Source: Petunia secreta (lineage: Eukaryota > Streptophyta > Magnoliopsida > Solanales > Solanaceae). From it: a stretch of DNA of 64,000 nt. The stretch's first letter is position 1. Every line of letters starts with the position of its first letter. Below the pieces are notes generated by a model, which had not been told where the DNA came from, searched no databases, and saw nothing but the letters and a program-made list of their open reading frames with translations. Positions 32,826-44,446 of the stretch are shown here, one piece after another. Location of the stretch: assembly GCA_029990175.1 (NCBI GenBank), contig JARKIP010000197.1:620001-684000 (forward strand), given 5' to 3'. A program made the position numbers and the translations under genes.

Positions 32826-33714
32826 GATCTGATATATGCACTAAGAAAAAAGAATTAGGGTGAATTCCGTGTACCTTTTCCTTCAAACTGTTTTCCATTC
32901 TAATAATTTCTTCCAGATCCTTGTAATTGTACTCATGCCCAAGAAACAGTGGACTTTTTTCATTTTTCTTCTCTACCAAGAAGGCATCCAATGCATCTTT
33001 GCTCTTCTTATCCACAGGCTTGTAGATATCAATCTTCCCCCTCACTGTTTTCTTCTTCCCCTTTCTTCCTGAAGCAGTAAATGGGGATTTCATAACTCTA
33101 CTAGGGAAGATGCTTCTCAAACCTACTCTCTTGGGCACCTGTGTTTTCATGATTTCCTTCATCTCAACTAACATAGTCTCAATCCCACCAACCTTCAACA
33201 ACAATTTATCTGTGTCTTCCTTGCACTTTAAGCATTTGCAAGTGCACTCTCCAGTCGACGTACCCACAACTGCTTCTTCTCTCCTCACAACTACTCCTCT
33301 AGTACTTCCACCATCTTCTTTTCTTCTTGCAGGTCCTCTACTGCTGCCATCTTCTTCTCTTCCAATAACTCCTCCTCTACCCTCATCCTTCCTTCTAGCA
33401 TATCCAAAAAGATCCCCAGCAATTCCAGTGTACTCTCTTCCACTTGCTCCAAAAAGATCAGCACCCTTGCCCCCACTGTATCCCGTCAACATTGCACCAC
33501 GACTTAGCACAACATGTTCTAGAGGGGTGTTAGGAACAACAGCTTGTTTCCTCAACATTGTCACCCCATCTAACTCCCGCATCAAGCCATCAATCACCAT
33601 GTCTTCTACATCCTCAAATGGCACAAAGTCATGCAGCACATCCCTCAACTCTTTGGGTGTGGGTACGAGGTAAGGGTGCACCTCCTACAATAAAATAACC
33701 ACAAATGTTAAAAC

Positions 33715-33930
33715 TAATGATTAAGCATTTATTGTAACATTTAAACATCAGTACCAGTGTTTAAACATCACGACTAATGTTTAAACATTTCGTGTAATGT
33801 TTAAACATCACTACTAATGTTTAAGCATTTATTGTAACATTTAAACATCAGTACAGGTGTTTAAACATTTAGTATAATGTTTAAACATTTTGTGTAATGT
33901 TTAAACATCACTACTAATGTTTAAGCAAAT
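33715..33930. repeat. Palindrome array A8 inside intron 2, with 100-bp higher-order repeat
   Basis: There are six exact cores. TTAAGCATTTATTG occurs at 33721 and 33821, and TTAAGCA again at 33921, so five 20-bp units make a 100-bp superunit. Confidence 0.85.
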
Positions 33931-34924
33931 AATGCAGTGTTGAATGTGAAAGAACTGGGGAGTAAAAGAAATCCTACCTGGATGTCAACATGCTGGAACA
34001 CTGCATCTGGGTCCTTTTCTACCTTATCCCCCAACCAACGTTTCATCCGTGGTATTGTCTTCTCCTTAGGGTATTCCCTTAGCCTAAGTGCCGGAATAGC
34101 CTCTAACACCCATGCCATGAAAGCCCATGGAAATCCATACAGTGTGTAGCTATTCTCAGGAGCCTTCCAGCTTGTAAAATCCTTCAGGATATAAAACACA
34201 GTCAAGTCAAAGCTTTTTCTTCCCCATGGGTACTTGTAAAAGTATTCAGGGGTGCTCGCAAGACAAACAACTCATTCCTCAATACCACTGTTAGTGTCCT
34301 TTGAACACAACACTTGGTGCTCGAACCAACACAAACATAAACTGAACCTTATGTCATCATCAGTCACCAGGTCTTCACTCTCTATCAGTTCCAGAATATA
34401 ATCACTACTTGCAGCCTTCTTCCCCTTCCTTGAAACCAAATCCCACAAATCTTTCCCCTTGCTACGGGCTTCATCCATGAAATCATCAGGGGGAGGTAGG
34501 GCACAACTCAATCTTGTCATCAGGGCAAACTCCTGCATCCCAAAACGAAGAGGCAGTTTATGGAATTTAAACCACGCCTCAAACTTCTTTTGACAAATAA
34601 CCCGGCGAAGTAAAATATTGTGAACCAGCTTTGGAGCAAACACACACTTGGGCAAATCGATTAGGTGCCCGAAACAGCTTTCCTTGAATCTATCCATTAG
34701 ATTAAAATGATGTAAAGCTTTACGAAATTTATCCAACTTCGAGTGCAGTGATGATCTGACCGTCACCTTCTTTGTTGCGAACGCATTATTATACTCCATC
34801 CACATCTTCATTTGACTCAAATCAGGCAGGTCAGTCTTTATGCATGGGGTAACCTCATCAGCCAACTCCACCTGAAATTGATACAAGAAAAACAATTATT
34901 ACACAGTCACATTTCTAATGAAGA

Positions 34925-35150
34925 AAACATTTTCATGGGTTAAACATTGTTAAGATGTTTAAACATCATCCAATATGTTTCCAACATCTTATAATATGTT
35001 TGGAACATAATCTATAATGTTTGAAATAAATCCAAACATCATTTATTATGTTTGAAACATAATATAAAATGTTTGAAACATTCAGAGTGATGTTTGAACA
35101 TATTCGTATATGTTTGAAACATCATACAAGATGTGTAAACATAAGCTTCG
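34925..35150. repeat. Palindrome array A9 inside intron 1, variant TGTTTGAAACAT
   Basis: Mostly ATGTTTGAAACAT (one extra central base) rather than ATGTTTAAACAT, and only one exact 12-mer. Spacing remains near 20-21 bp. Confidence 0.8.
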
Positions 35151-35824
35151 ATGTTACCTCCTGTTCTATAGCCTCTACAAATTGATCCTCTGCTGTTGCT
35201 TCTGTTGTTGCTTCTGTTGTTTCTTCTGTTCTAGCAGGCAAATCATGAACCGCTTTTGTTCTTCCTTCCCTTGCCTCACTAACTCTAACTTGAGGCATAG
35301 CACTACCCCTACTTTCTCCCCTTTGTTCATTACTTGGCTCTGCTGCTTCTGCATCCTCTGTACCTTCTTCACTGCTTCTTGATCTTTGTTGTTCCTCTTC
35401 GTGTTGATTTTTGCTAAGATCCCGACTAGCTTGACTAGCACGACTAGCACGACTAGCACGACTAGCGTTTGGGCTCTCGAAAGGGACCTGTAAAAGATCC
35501 GGTACTGCCCTGCTTCTCTGTCTTTTTGCACGAGGAGATTCACTTTCAGATTCCAAGGGAATTTGCCTGTCTGTGGCTTTGGCTGTGGTCTTCTGGACCT
35601 TCTTAGCAGCAGCAGCCGTAGCCTTTACCAGTTGCCTTTTTTTGGGGGGCATGTTGCCTATATACACAAATAACAAATAAGTTTCTTTACACGTATTTCC
35701 CATATTTATAAGAACAAAATATGGTTCAAAAAACTTGAGGCCCATTTCCTATTCAAAATATACAACTATCATGATTGTGTACATTAGGCTTGTTATTACC
35801 ACTCTTCACAAGTTTTAAGAATAG

Positions 35825-36030
35825 GAAACATGTTTTAAAAATGCAGTTCAAACATCACGAGTAATGTTTAAACATCACGCTTAATGTTTGTATTCTACAG
35901 GGGATGATGTTTAAACATCTCTATTGATGTTTGAATCATCTCCGGCTAAACATCCGGCGATATGACCAAACACAACACAGATGTTTCAAACATCTTACGG
36001 GATGTTTGAAACAAACGGATTTTGTTTAAC
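35825..36030. repeat. Palindrome array A10, upstream of the Ulp1-like gene
   Basis: Two exact TGTTTAAACA cores and several variants (TGTTTCAAACATC, TGTTTGAAACA) lie 170-380 bp before the start codon at 35652, in the probable promoter. Confidence 0.75.
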
Positions 36031-36489
36031 AATATCACCGGCAACTACACAAAAAAATCAGTCAAAACTTCATCATTTCCTCGTCCCAAATCGACCCAGA
36101 CAGAATCATAAACAAACATAACTTTTAAAACAAAATTCTACGGTTTTTTGTTAACAACAAAACTCGATCAAAAAATTGGTAAAATCATGAAAACAAATGA
36201 AGAAAACAACAATGTTGGTGTTGGAGAAGACTTACAATAGTGATTCGGTGACAATGGATGAGTTTGACAGTCCGATTTTGAGAAAAAAATCCGGGTCGAA
36301 ATCGGGTTGGACGCGGGTCGTATTTGATTTTTGGGAAATGTTTGGGGATGTTTGGAGTGTTTTGATTTTTCAAAATCTGATGTTGGGGGTAAAGGGTAGG
36401 TAGGAGTAGTGGGTAAGTTTTTATGTTTTAGGTGTTTTAATTTTGTCCCACAATTTTTAAAAATGTGTAATCACCCCCCACTTACACTT

Positions 36490-36583
36490 AATCCCCATTT
36501 GAGAGAAAAGAAAAGTAAAAATAAAATAGAGGACCCTTTTTTTCATTCCACACTTGGGAGGACCTTTTTGTGTCATTTTCTCC
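36490..36583 (-). repeat. Right terminal inverted repeat of the MULE
   Basis: Read inward on the - strand: GGAGAAAATGACACAAAAAGGTCCTCCCAAG..., then AATGAAAAAAAGGGTCCTC. It matches the left end and is followed by the second copy of TCCCTCTCC. Confidence 0.75.
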
Positions 36584-36592
36584 TCCCTCTCC

Positions 36593-39500
36593 CTTAAGCT
36601 TCTCTGTTTTCTTAGCAATTGGAATCTAAGCAAAATTCTCAGCAATCATATTGTTTCTCCTTCGATTCAAGGTATGTGGCTTTTAAATTATGTAACTATT
36701 AATTGTGGAATTGGGTGTTATTTCTGTTGTTCGTATTGTTGAGTGAGTTATTTATGCCTCGTCCGCGCCTATAGCTATCTGATGCGTCCCAATTATTGGA
36801 GTACAAAGTTTTTCTTATGCAGTTATGCTTTCCTCAGCACAGTTTTGTTCTTATGGAATCTGAACAACTTTCTTTAATTAGTTGTTAAGTACAATTGTGA
36901 ATCAATTTTTAGATCAATGACATTTGGAAGCATGAAGTTTTCATTTTGCTGTATCTGAGAAATTTACATCTTTCTCCAGTTCCTTAATTGGAAAGAGATA
37001 AAAAAAGAAATTATTTTTGTTTAGATTGAGTTAATATTGTGAATGAGTTGTTTGTTCTCAATTTTCTCTCGTTTTGCTGCATTTTGATTTCATAGCCCTA
37101 ATTATAGATGATACTACATACTGGGCAAGATTCTCATTTTGTTTTATATTTTTCCTCTTAGTTTGTTGAATACCCTTTTGCTCTTGGATGTTGAAACCTT
37201 TGCATCGAGTCAAGTAGAATAAGTTAGTGCTCAAGTGACTTCAATTCACATCTAAGATTTTGTTTGAAGTTGGAGTACGAATTAAATTAATTAATCAGGA
37301 GGAGATAGGTCTACTACATTCAAGTTTACAGTTAGTGAAATTTGTTGATATCCTAAACATATTATACAAAAGTGGCCCTTTCATTTTCAATTTTATGTCC
37401 AATAAATGGATCTTACATTAAAAAATCTTCTTTGTGTCAAAAATTAGACGGATTAAGAAATAAGAAGGAAGGTTCATTGGTTGATGAAAGCAATAATGTT
37501 GCATCTAGAATTGCTTTCATATGATTAGGTGGTGACAAGAGTAAAATGTTAAGGGACTAGTTGCATTTCTCATATTTAGCCGCTTACTGGGGTTGATCTT
37601 TTAGTTTAGTGACTGTTTGGTTAATAAAGGAATTTCTATGCATACTTTGTTTTTCCCGTAATACATTACTAATAAGTTTTATTGTTTGTACTGTAGTTAT
37701 ATCATATATCAGTGGCTCTAATAAAGTTTTGATCAGAATGGATAAGAAAGAATCAAGAAGCTATTTGAAGTTATTATTAAAAAAAAAAATTAGAGGTCAA
37801 ATCTAGCTCGCTAGATCTTACTACCCGAAAAACTATCTCATGGTTATAAACTATCAACTACAAATCATAAAATACATTGTTAGATGTAAAAATATATTGT
37901 CTGAAAGAGGAAGTACGTAATTAATTATTCGAGACATCGATATTGTTTTGGCATGAGAATATGAGATAGGTTCACTTAATATCAGAGAAAATTATAATTA
38001 TTTAATGGTTACAAGGATTTCAGGCTATAGATTTTTCATTTATCTTTGGATATGATTGGATCAGAAAGAGTTTTGTTTGTCTTATATGAATCCAACAGAG
38101 TTGTATTGAAGTTTCAATTTCTAAAGTATTCCAACAGATTGCTAATTAGTTGTCATTATCCACTAATTTTAACTTGTTCATCTAAGTGAAGTAAATTCGC
38201 TTGCTCTTAACTGTGTGTTGAACTTTAAGTGAAGTAGATTTTTGTTTCCACTTATAGTGTCTGTAGAGTGTGATCATGATGTGTGTTGTTTCTTTCTTGA
38301 AGTATTCCCTCATGTGCTTGTCATTAGTTTGTTAAATAAGTATTCATGTTTTGCCTTTCTGGTTGTAATACTCTCATATATTTATTAATTAGTGATTCTA
38401 ATATGTGCCCACTGCGGGTACACTTATGGACAGACATCGAAGAACATAAGCTGGAGCACATGTCAGCTGTTACAGTAAGGATTTAAAGCATTACTTTCTT
38501 GATTTTTTTATTTTTTTAATCAAGTAGATAAGCTTGAGTTCTAGCCATTATACAATGCATAAACAGGTGATCTACCTAGGTCCCGAGACATTTTCTTTTC
38601 TAAATTTGATAACTATGAAACTCTTATTTATTTTAATTAACTTAAGCTGTAGTTAATTCTTAAAGAAGGTGAAGATACCACTGAGAATTTATCTCTTAGC
38701 AGTAAAAGTTATAATTTGATAACAATGATGCCTGCTAATGTCCAAAAGGTGTAGTACTAGGCTTTTTCACTTAATTAATCATTGGTTGTGTAGCACAACA
38801 CTTTATGAGTGAAACTAAATTTTTGCTTGATGTGGTAGTTTCATAAGGATTCAGTTAAACATCTATTTAGAAGTTTGGACTTGACATGAAACTTCTTGAA
38901 TGGAATAAATGATCTTCCTGTGGTACATGAGTACTTCAAAAGGCAAGTTGGTGCTTGTAAAATATTTAAAGTATGATGAATGCTAATGCATTTCTTGTGC
39001 TCTATTTCCTGTGTTATATAAAAATGACAATGTCAGTAAAATTATTTTCAACTCAATGTGCTATTTTCTGACTTTGAGATGAAAGGTCCTATAAGTGTCT
39101 GGTATCGTTAAATTTTCTGAATCTTGATTTTGTTTCATTCCTACTGTTTGAGTTAGAATTTATTGTCTGATCCTCACTAGGAAATGAATTTGGTTTACAA
39201 TGTTAGTTGGCCCCTGTGCCATTTTGAGTTAGTATTAGTAGGGTGGTACATGTATTAATTAGTTGGTGCCAGTCCAACTCTTCTTATGGCAAAATAAATT
39301 ACTGTCTTCATCCAACTTTTATAATGCATGGGCTTGCCTTACATCACATGTTTAAAATGGGAAATGGGTTAGATATCCTACTACATAATTAGGAGGATTT
39401 ATGCAGTGTTTCTTTATAAAATTAGTTTCACCACCAAACATTTATTCTTCCCAGACACCAACACCAATGACCTCAGCCCTAATAGGCAACCAAACCATCT

Positions 39501-42295
39501 CATATTCTCTGTTTCTATCAATATTGTTCTGCATTGATACTTATCGTTATAAAATTATCTAATGGATTTATTACTAAATTATTGCTTAAAGGTACGTTAC
39601 ATAAGAGAAGCAAAATTCAGAAAGCTTGAACTTTAGGAGAAGTAAAGTTCCAGAAATAATATCAGTATAAAATAAAGGAAAATTGTGTTGTGTTTAGTAA
39701 ATATTCTGTTAGGACATGATTTACCTTTAACATACATCGTGGTAATCAATTGTGTTTATTCAATTTGCTCGTGAAATATTTTAGGAAAACTTTTATAGTG
39801 ATGACATGAATGATCATAGAGATCATGTCCTGCAACATATGAGAAATCTAAGCCATTGCACGAGGTTCTGTAAGATATGCTACAGAGAATAAAGAAGAGT
39901 GATTGGGAATGGTTGGTCAAGGAGCACTTTTTTATCTTATAAATTTAAGGTATGTAGCTATTATTTAACGGCATTTTACTTTCTATTTTTAGCAAGTCAC
40001 ACTGAAACATATCAAGTGACTTGGAAAATTTGATAACTGCACGAGCATCTTCTTCCTTAGCCTCATTCAGAGTATAAGCATCTTCAGCCGTAAAAATTTT
40101 GCAGATACTTTACTAGAAACATGAAATACTCTTTCGAGGAGCCCTTGTAGACGACTCTTTTTGTTCTCTATTCATGTACTTGAGTGTCCCACCTATTGGT
40201 AGACATGAAAATATCTAGATATACTCATTCCAATTACAGACCCTTATAATCTCAACATTTCACAACTAAACTAAGGAAAGAAAACAAATTGAGAAGAAAC
40301 TAGGTGAAATGTTATATTTATACCTCGTATCCATCTCCCATCAGTATAACACAGTCTTTAACTGATTCCCTAGGCAAAGTTGCTGCATATTCTTGCTTAC
40401 AAATTGCCTCAGCTGAGCGTAAGAAGGACCATTTGTACATTCAGTCAGTTACCTTTGACACTAAGTTTACTTAGAAACTCCAAGTAGAAAAGAATTGCTG
40501 CTTACTCTATGTACGCTGAATCATGCCTCGTGTATTGCTTGCGAGTTCTTTCCTTTGTAATGCCGCCTCTTTGGTGGCTTGAATCTTCAACAACTCGAGC
40601 TTGTTCAACTATAAATGCGCGGATCAGAAGGGTGACCGCTAATAACTGGACATGGCATGACAGTTTCAGCAACCTTTTGTCTTTTGAGAGAAATGAGTTT
40701 CTACTAGTCTCAATGATTATAAATATAGCAAAATCATTGGAAAAGCAGGAAATGAAAAATATACCAATGTAACTAACACACTGAGTCAATGCTGCTGGAC
40801 TTTGAAATTGCTACTGCCTACAAGGAGTGGGGGTGGGGTTCATATAAGTGGCTCATTAGGAGTTCCACAAGTAGTATTGTGCTACTCTTTAGGAAGCATG
40901 TTTTCCAAGTTGATGTTTTCTATCACTGTGAGGTTTCTTACTAATCAACATTCTTGATTCCCTAAATGATTTTCTTCGTTTGACATTGTTTAGGACTGTG
41001 GTTGTTTGATAGTTGACTCTTTGAAATCCACAAACAGTATGCAACTACGTAGAAGATGAATATGAGTGGTATGATTTGCTATTTGCAGAATCAGACCTAT
41101 TTATTCATCCTTCCATATCTGTAACTGTTGTCAGTTGATTGTTGACATAGATTACAATCATACTAGCAAAGTCGCCAAAATATGTGCCATAGGTTCCATG
41201 TGTGTTAAAGAAGAACGTTAGAGCTCTTCTTTCACTAGTATCTTGATTTTCTAGATGATTAAAGTACTTGAACAGAGCGGTCTAGGTCTGATACGCAATT
41301 TCCTTCCACATTAATTAATTTGTGAACCTTCAGCAGATGGACAACATATCAGGAAGTAGAAGTAATAAATTAAACTTACTACTGTTTACATAAAAAGTTA
41401 GTAGGAGTATTATTTATCATTACAACAGTAAATTCATTAGTTTCCAAATCTGGAGTCATGAATTAGTCAATCATCTTCTTAGTACAATACAATACAATTG
41501 ATATCTTCTACAAAAGCAATATGCCATGTCCCTTTGCAATTTCCAAGGTGGCTTGGTTGTTCCTTGGATCATGTGTACCACTAGCATAGCGTATAGCTCA
41601 AGGGTGAACCATACATTTGTTTGTCATATCACCCCAACTGGTTAACTTCTTTGATATTGCAACTTTAATGTTGAATTGAACTTGGTGGTACATTCTATAA
41701 ATGGTAGTGCATTGTTGTCCATATCTTATTGCATTCTGATATATAGTAGTCCAATCGTGCTAGAGTCTTTAAGGAATCACTAGTATATTTCTTTTACAAT
41801 GTGAAGATTCACTTGTCTAAAAATGGGGCCTTCCTAAATTCTTGACTCCTGGTACTTTATCCTCTACTCTGTTTGCTTACAACATTTCAACAAAATGTTT
41901 CCAATAAGTATGTTACGTTCTTTCAAAGAAAGTAGAGTTTTGTCACTTAACTGACAGGAACTTGTTCTTTTTTACAGATGAAGAATTGAAAGTCGGAAGA
42001 AAGTGCAGAGAAAGTAGAAGTAGAAGATGAAGTAGAAGATGTTTTTGGATTTGTTAGGTGGCATTGTTTGTACATAGGCTACAAAATTTTCTTTTTAGGA
42101 GTTATAACTTAATGCAATTTAGATATGTATATTGTTTTAGTAATTATGTGATAGTTTATTTCATAGTAATTAGCAATAAAATTTTATAATTATTGATTAT
42201 TTTATTGTATTTTTAAATTTGTGTATATATATACGTGTGAAAGTATAAAAATAATGATTATATTCTATAATCATAAGGAAAATAAAATAAATGCA
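36593..42295. other. Interior of CACTA-like element, no gene recognised
   Basis: This is about 5.7 kb of AT-rich sequence without an ORF resembling any transposase or known plant protein. Plant-style splice motifs are scattered through it (for example TCAAGGTATGTGG near 36665 and TTTACAG near 41975). A short Glu/Lys codon run (AGTAGAAGATGAAGTAGAAG, 42015-42040) precedes the right subterminal region and may be the last exon of a lost gene. I see nothing else. Confidence 0.45.
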
Positions 42296-42681
42296 TATGA
42301 ATTAAAATTTAAATTAGCGAAGGAAAATTCGGTCGTTAAAATTTTGTTGTTTATAGTGATGTACAATTAACGAAAGGAACTCCGGTCGTAATAATCACAT
42401 AACCAAATCTTTTATTGACATTTAAAGAGTTTTAACGACTGGATTTATGTTTAGCGAAGGAAAATTTCGGTCGTTAAAATGACGAACAACGACCGGATTT
42501 TGTGTGGTCGTAAAAGAGTAATTAGCAACCGGATCAAATCCGGTCGTTAAAATTTTAACGTGAGAGCCTATAATGACCGGTGACGACCGGATTTTATACG
42601 GTCGTTATTGGACTATAACGACCAGATTTACACTTTTAACGACCAAATATCCCCTCGCTAAAAGCCATATTTCTTGTAGAA
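42296..42681 (-). repeat. Right terminus and subterminal motif cluster of CACTA-like element
   Basis: More than ten variants of CGGTCGTTAAAA or its complement TTTTAACGACC lie in both orientations, several as CCGGATTT..CGGTCG pairs. The region ends TTTCTTGTAG. Clustered short motifs next to the ends are characteristic of CACTA elements. Confidence 0.75.
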
Positions 42682-42689
42682 AGGCTGAG

Positions 42690-44431
42690 TCATCCGCGTA
42701 TTTTGGCCATCCCTAGCTCCAACATGTTCCTCTCAAACTGAACTTTGTTCAGTGCTTTGGTAAATATGTCAGCAATTTGATCTTCAGTCCTGTAAGAATT
42801 AATAGTGATCAGACTCTTTTCTACCTAAGAAAATGGTGTCTAATATCAATTTGTTTTGTTCTTTTATGTTGGATTGGGTTCTTCGCAATGTTCACTGCAT
42901 TTGTGTTATCACAGAAAATTGACACAGCTTCACATTTAATTCCAAAATCCTCCAACTACTGTTTGATCCATAGCAATTGTGAGCAGCATGATGCAGCTGC
43001 TACGTACTCAGCTTCTGCAGTAGATAAGGCTACTGAATTCTGCTTCTTTGTTGCCCAAGAAACTAAGCATGGACCAAAAAAGTGTGCCATTCCTGAAGTG
43101 TTTTTCCTGTCCACCAAGTGACCTGCATAATCTGCATCAGCAAAACCAATTAGTTCAAAAGTACCTCCCCTTGGGTACCATAGACATAGATCCTGAGCTC
43201 CTTTCAAGTATCTCAAGATCTTTTTCACAGCTGTCAAATGTGATTCCTTAGGCTTGGACTGAAATCTAGCACACAGTCCCACACTGTATACAATATCAGG
43301 TCGACTGGCTGTGAGATAGAGGAGTGAACCTATAATTCCTCTATATTTTGTCTCATTTGTAGAAGGACCTAGTTCATCCATATCTAGCTTGGTTCCAGGA
43401 GCAATAGGAGTAGTCATTTCTTTAGCTCCTTCCATGTCAAATTTCTTCAGAAGTTCCTTGACATATTTTTGTTGATGAATCATGGTTCCTTCAGGCGTTT
43501 GTTTTATCAGCAATCCTAGGAAGAAATTGAGTTCTCTCATCATGCTCATTTCAAATTCACTGCCCATTAATTCAGCAAATCCCTTGCATAGCTCATCCTC
43601 AGTGGCTCCAAAAATGATATCATCAACATATACCTGAACTACCAATAGATCTTTTCCTTTCTTCTTTAAGAACAATGTGTTGTCGATCTTTCCTCTTGTA
43701 AAATCATTCTTCAATAGGAATCCTGATAATCTCTCATACCAGGCTCTTGGATCTTGCTTCAGACCATAGAGTGCGTTATCCAGTTTGCAAACATGATCAG
43801 GAAATTCACTATTCACAAAACCTGGTGGCTGAATTACATAAACTTCTTCATTCAGATATCCATTCAGGAAAGCACTCTTCACATCCATCTGATACAGTGT
43901 GAATTCCATGTATGTGGTAAAGGCAATCAACATTCTAATAGCTTCCATTCTTGCCACTGGTGCAAACGTTTCATCATAGTCAATTCCTTCTTCTTGATTG
44001 TATCCTTGGACTACCAATCAAGCCTTGTTTCTTGTAACTATACCATGCTCATCCAGTTTATTTCTGAACACCCACTTTGTTCTAATTATTGATCTGTCAT
44101 TTGGCTTAGGAACCAGGTGCCACACTTTGCTTCTTTCAAACTGATGAAGTTTATCCTGCATGGCTAGAATCCAGTCCGGATCTTCTAGGGCTTCTTTTAC
44201 ATTCTTTGGTTCCAGAGATGATAGGAAGGCAAAGAATGCACAAAAATTCTTCAAGGCCGACCTGGTCATAATTCTAGTATCCAATTCTGATAATACATTC
44301 TCCAAAGGATGATAACTTTGGTGCTTCCATGGCCTGGGTTGAATATGACGAGAAGAACCTTCAGCATCATTTTGGGTAGATTCTTCCTGACTTGTTGAAT
44401 CATCGACTTCATCTGATGCTCCCCCTGTCAT
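42690..44431 (-). pseudogene. Reverse transcriptase and RNase H of Sirevirus-type copia element
   Basis: Read on the - strand. The RT motifs are KWVFRNKLDE (about 44060), MEAIRMLIAF and QMDVKSAFLNGYL (about 43870), and the catalytic box VQVYVDDIIFG (about 43620). RNase H motifs are ADADYAGH (about 43120) and STAEAEYVAAA (about 43000). A stop interrupts near 44016 and another at 42956. The frame is open again in part to a TGA at 42690-42692, which looks like the natural end of pol and lies ~10 bp from the CACTA-like element's right end. Codon decay is mild, and the domain order after integrase confirms copia. Confidence 0.9.
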
Positions 44432-44446
44432 ATTGACTCCTTGTTC

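Larger units (their letters stand above)
31874..35652 (-). pseudogene. DUF1985/Ulp1-like (C48 peptidase-related) gene captured by the MULE
   Basis: This is a four-exon gene on the - strand: 35652-35158, 34871-33978, 33684-32875 and 32539-31874, all introns GT-AG and phase 0, about 954 codons. Exon 1 is Ala/Glu/Arg rich and low complexity. Exon 2 has the DUF1985-type domain (blocks FGMQEFALMTRLSC and YGFPWAFMAWVLEAIP), with one in-frame TGA at 34272-34274. Exon 3 is a charged linker with a CxCxxC stretch (TCKCLKC). Exon 4 is the Ulp1-like core: His in GVHFVTVEF and Asp in RVYDSM are present, but the expected D-C-G nucleophile is A-S-G (32003-32011) and the upstream Gln is not seen. SUMO cleavage by the usual mechanism is therefore unlikely. 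Related genes occur in other plant MULEs. Confidence 0.8.
24841..36583. mobile_element. Mutator-like element (MULE) with transposase, Ulp1-like gene and palindrome arrays
   Basis: A perfect 9-bp duplication TCCCTCTCC flanks it (24832-24840 and 36584-36592), the length diagnostic of MULEs. The ends are an imperfect inverted repeat: GGGTAAGTTTAAAAAAAGGTCC on the left against GGAGAAAATGACACAAAAAGGTCC reversed on the right, extending over ~90 bp (AAAAGGGCCTC / AAAAGGGTCCTC). Inside are a spliced MuDR-type transposase (+), two small ORFs (+) and a four-exon DUF1985/Ulp1-like gene (-). Capture of an Ulp1-like gene is known in several plant MULE families, but those have other layouts. All spacers and introns carry ATGTTTAAACAT repeats. 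Confidence 0.9.
24574..42681. mobile_element. CACTA-like (En/Spm) DNA transposon, non-autonomous, hosting a MULE
   Basis: The left end reads CAGTACAAGAAAATAG and the right end, reversed, TTCTACAAGAAATATGG; both differ by one or two bases from the CACTACAAGAAA terminus of plant CACTA elements. Subterminal regions are loaded with GGTCGTTAAAA-type motifs, mostly on the right (42300-42660), as expected for CACTA transposase-binding sites. After subtracting the MULE (24841-36583) and its duplicated site, about 6.4 kb remains, with no TNP2/TNPD-like transposase in any frame. A clear 3-bp target duplication was not found (ATT on the left; the right end is altered). It lies ~10 bp past the stop codon of the copia pol, between pol and the third ORF. 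Confidence 0.75.

Noticed and set aside
33110..33673. 187-residue + strand ORF.
   Set aside because: Antisense shadow of exon 3 of the Ulp1-like gene; Ser/Thr/Leu/Pro-rich composition as expected from complementing a Glu/Lys/Arg-rich frame.
40502..40789. Overlapping ORFs on both strands (87-95 residues).
   Set aside because: No domain, no leader or promoter, ordinary chance length for AT-rich DNA.
36593..42295. Possible autonomous CACTA transposase gene.
   Set aside because: Looked for TNP2/TNPD-like blocks and long frames on both strands; none longer than about 95 residues and none recognisable.
42777..43251. + strand ORFs of up to 114 residues.
   Set aside because: Antisense to the copia RNase H, which has clear motifs on the - strand.
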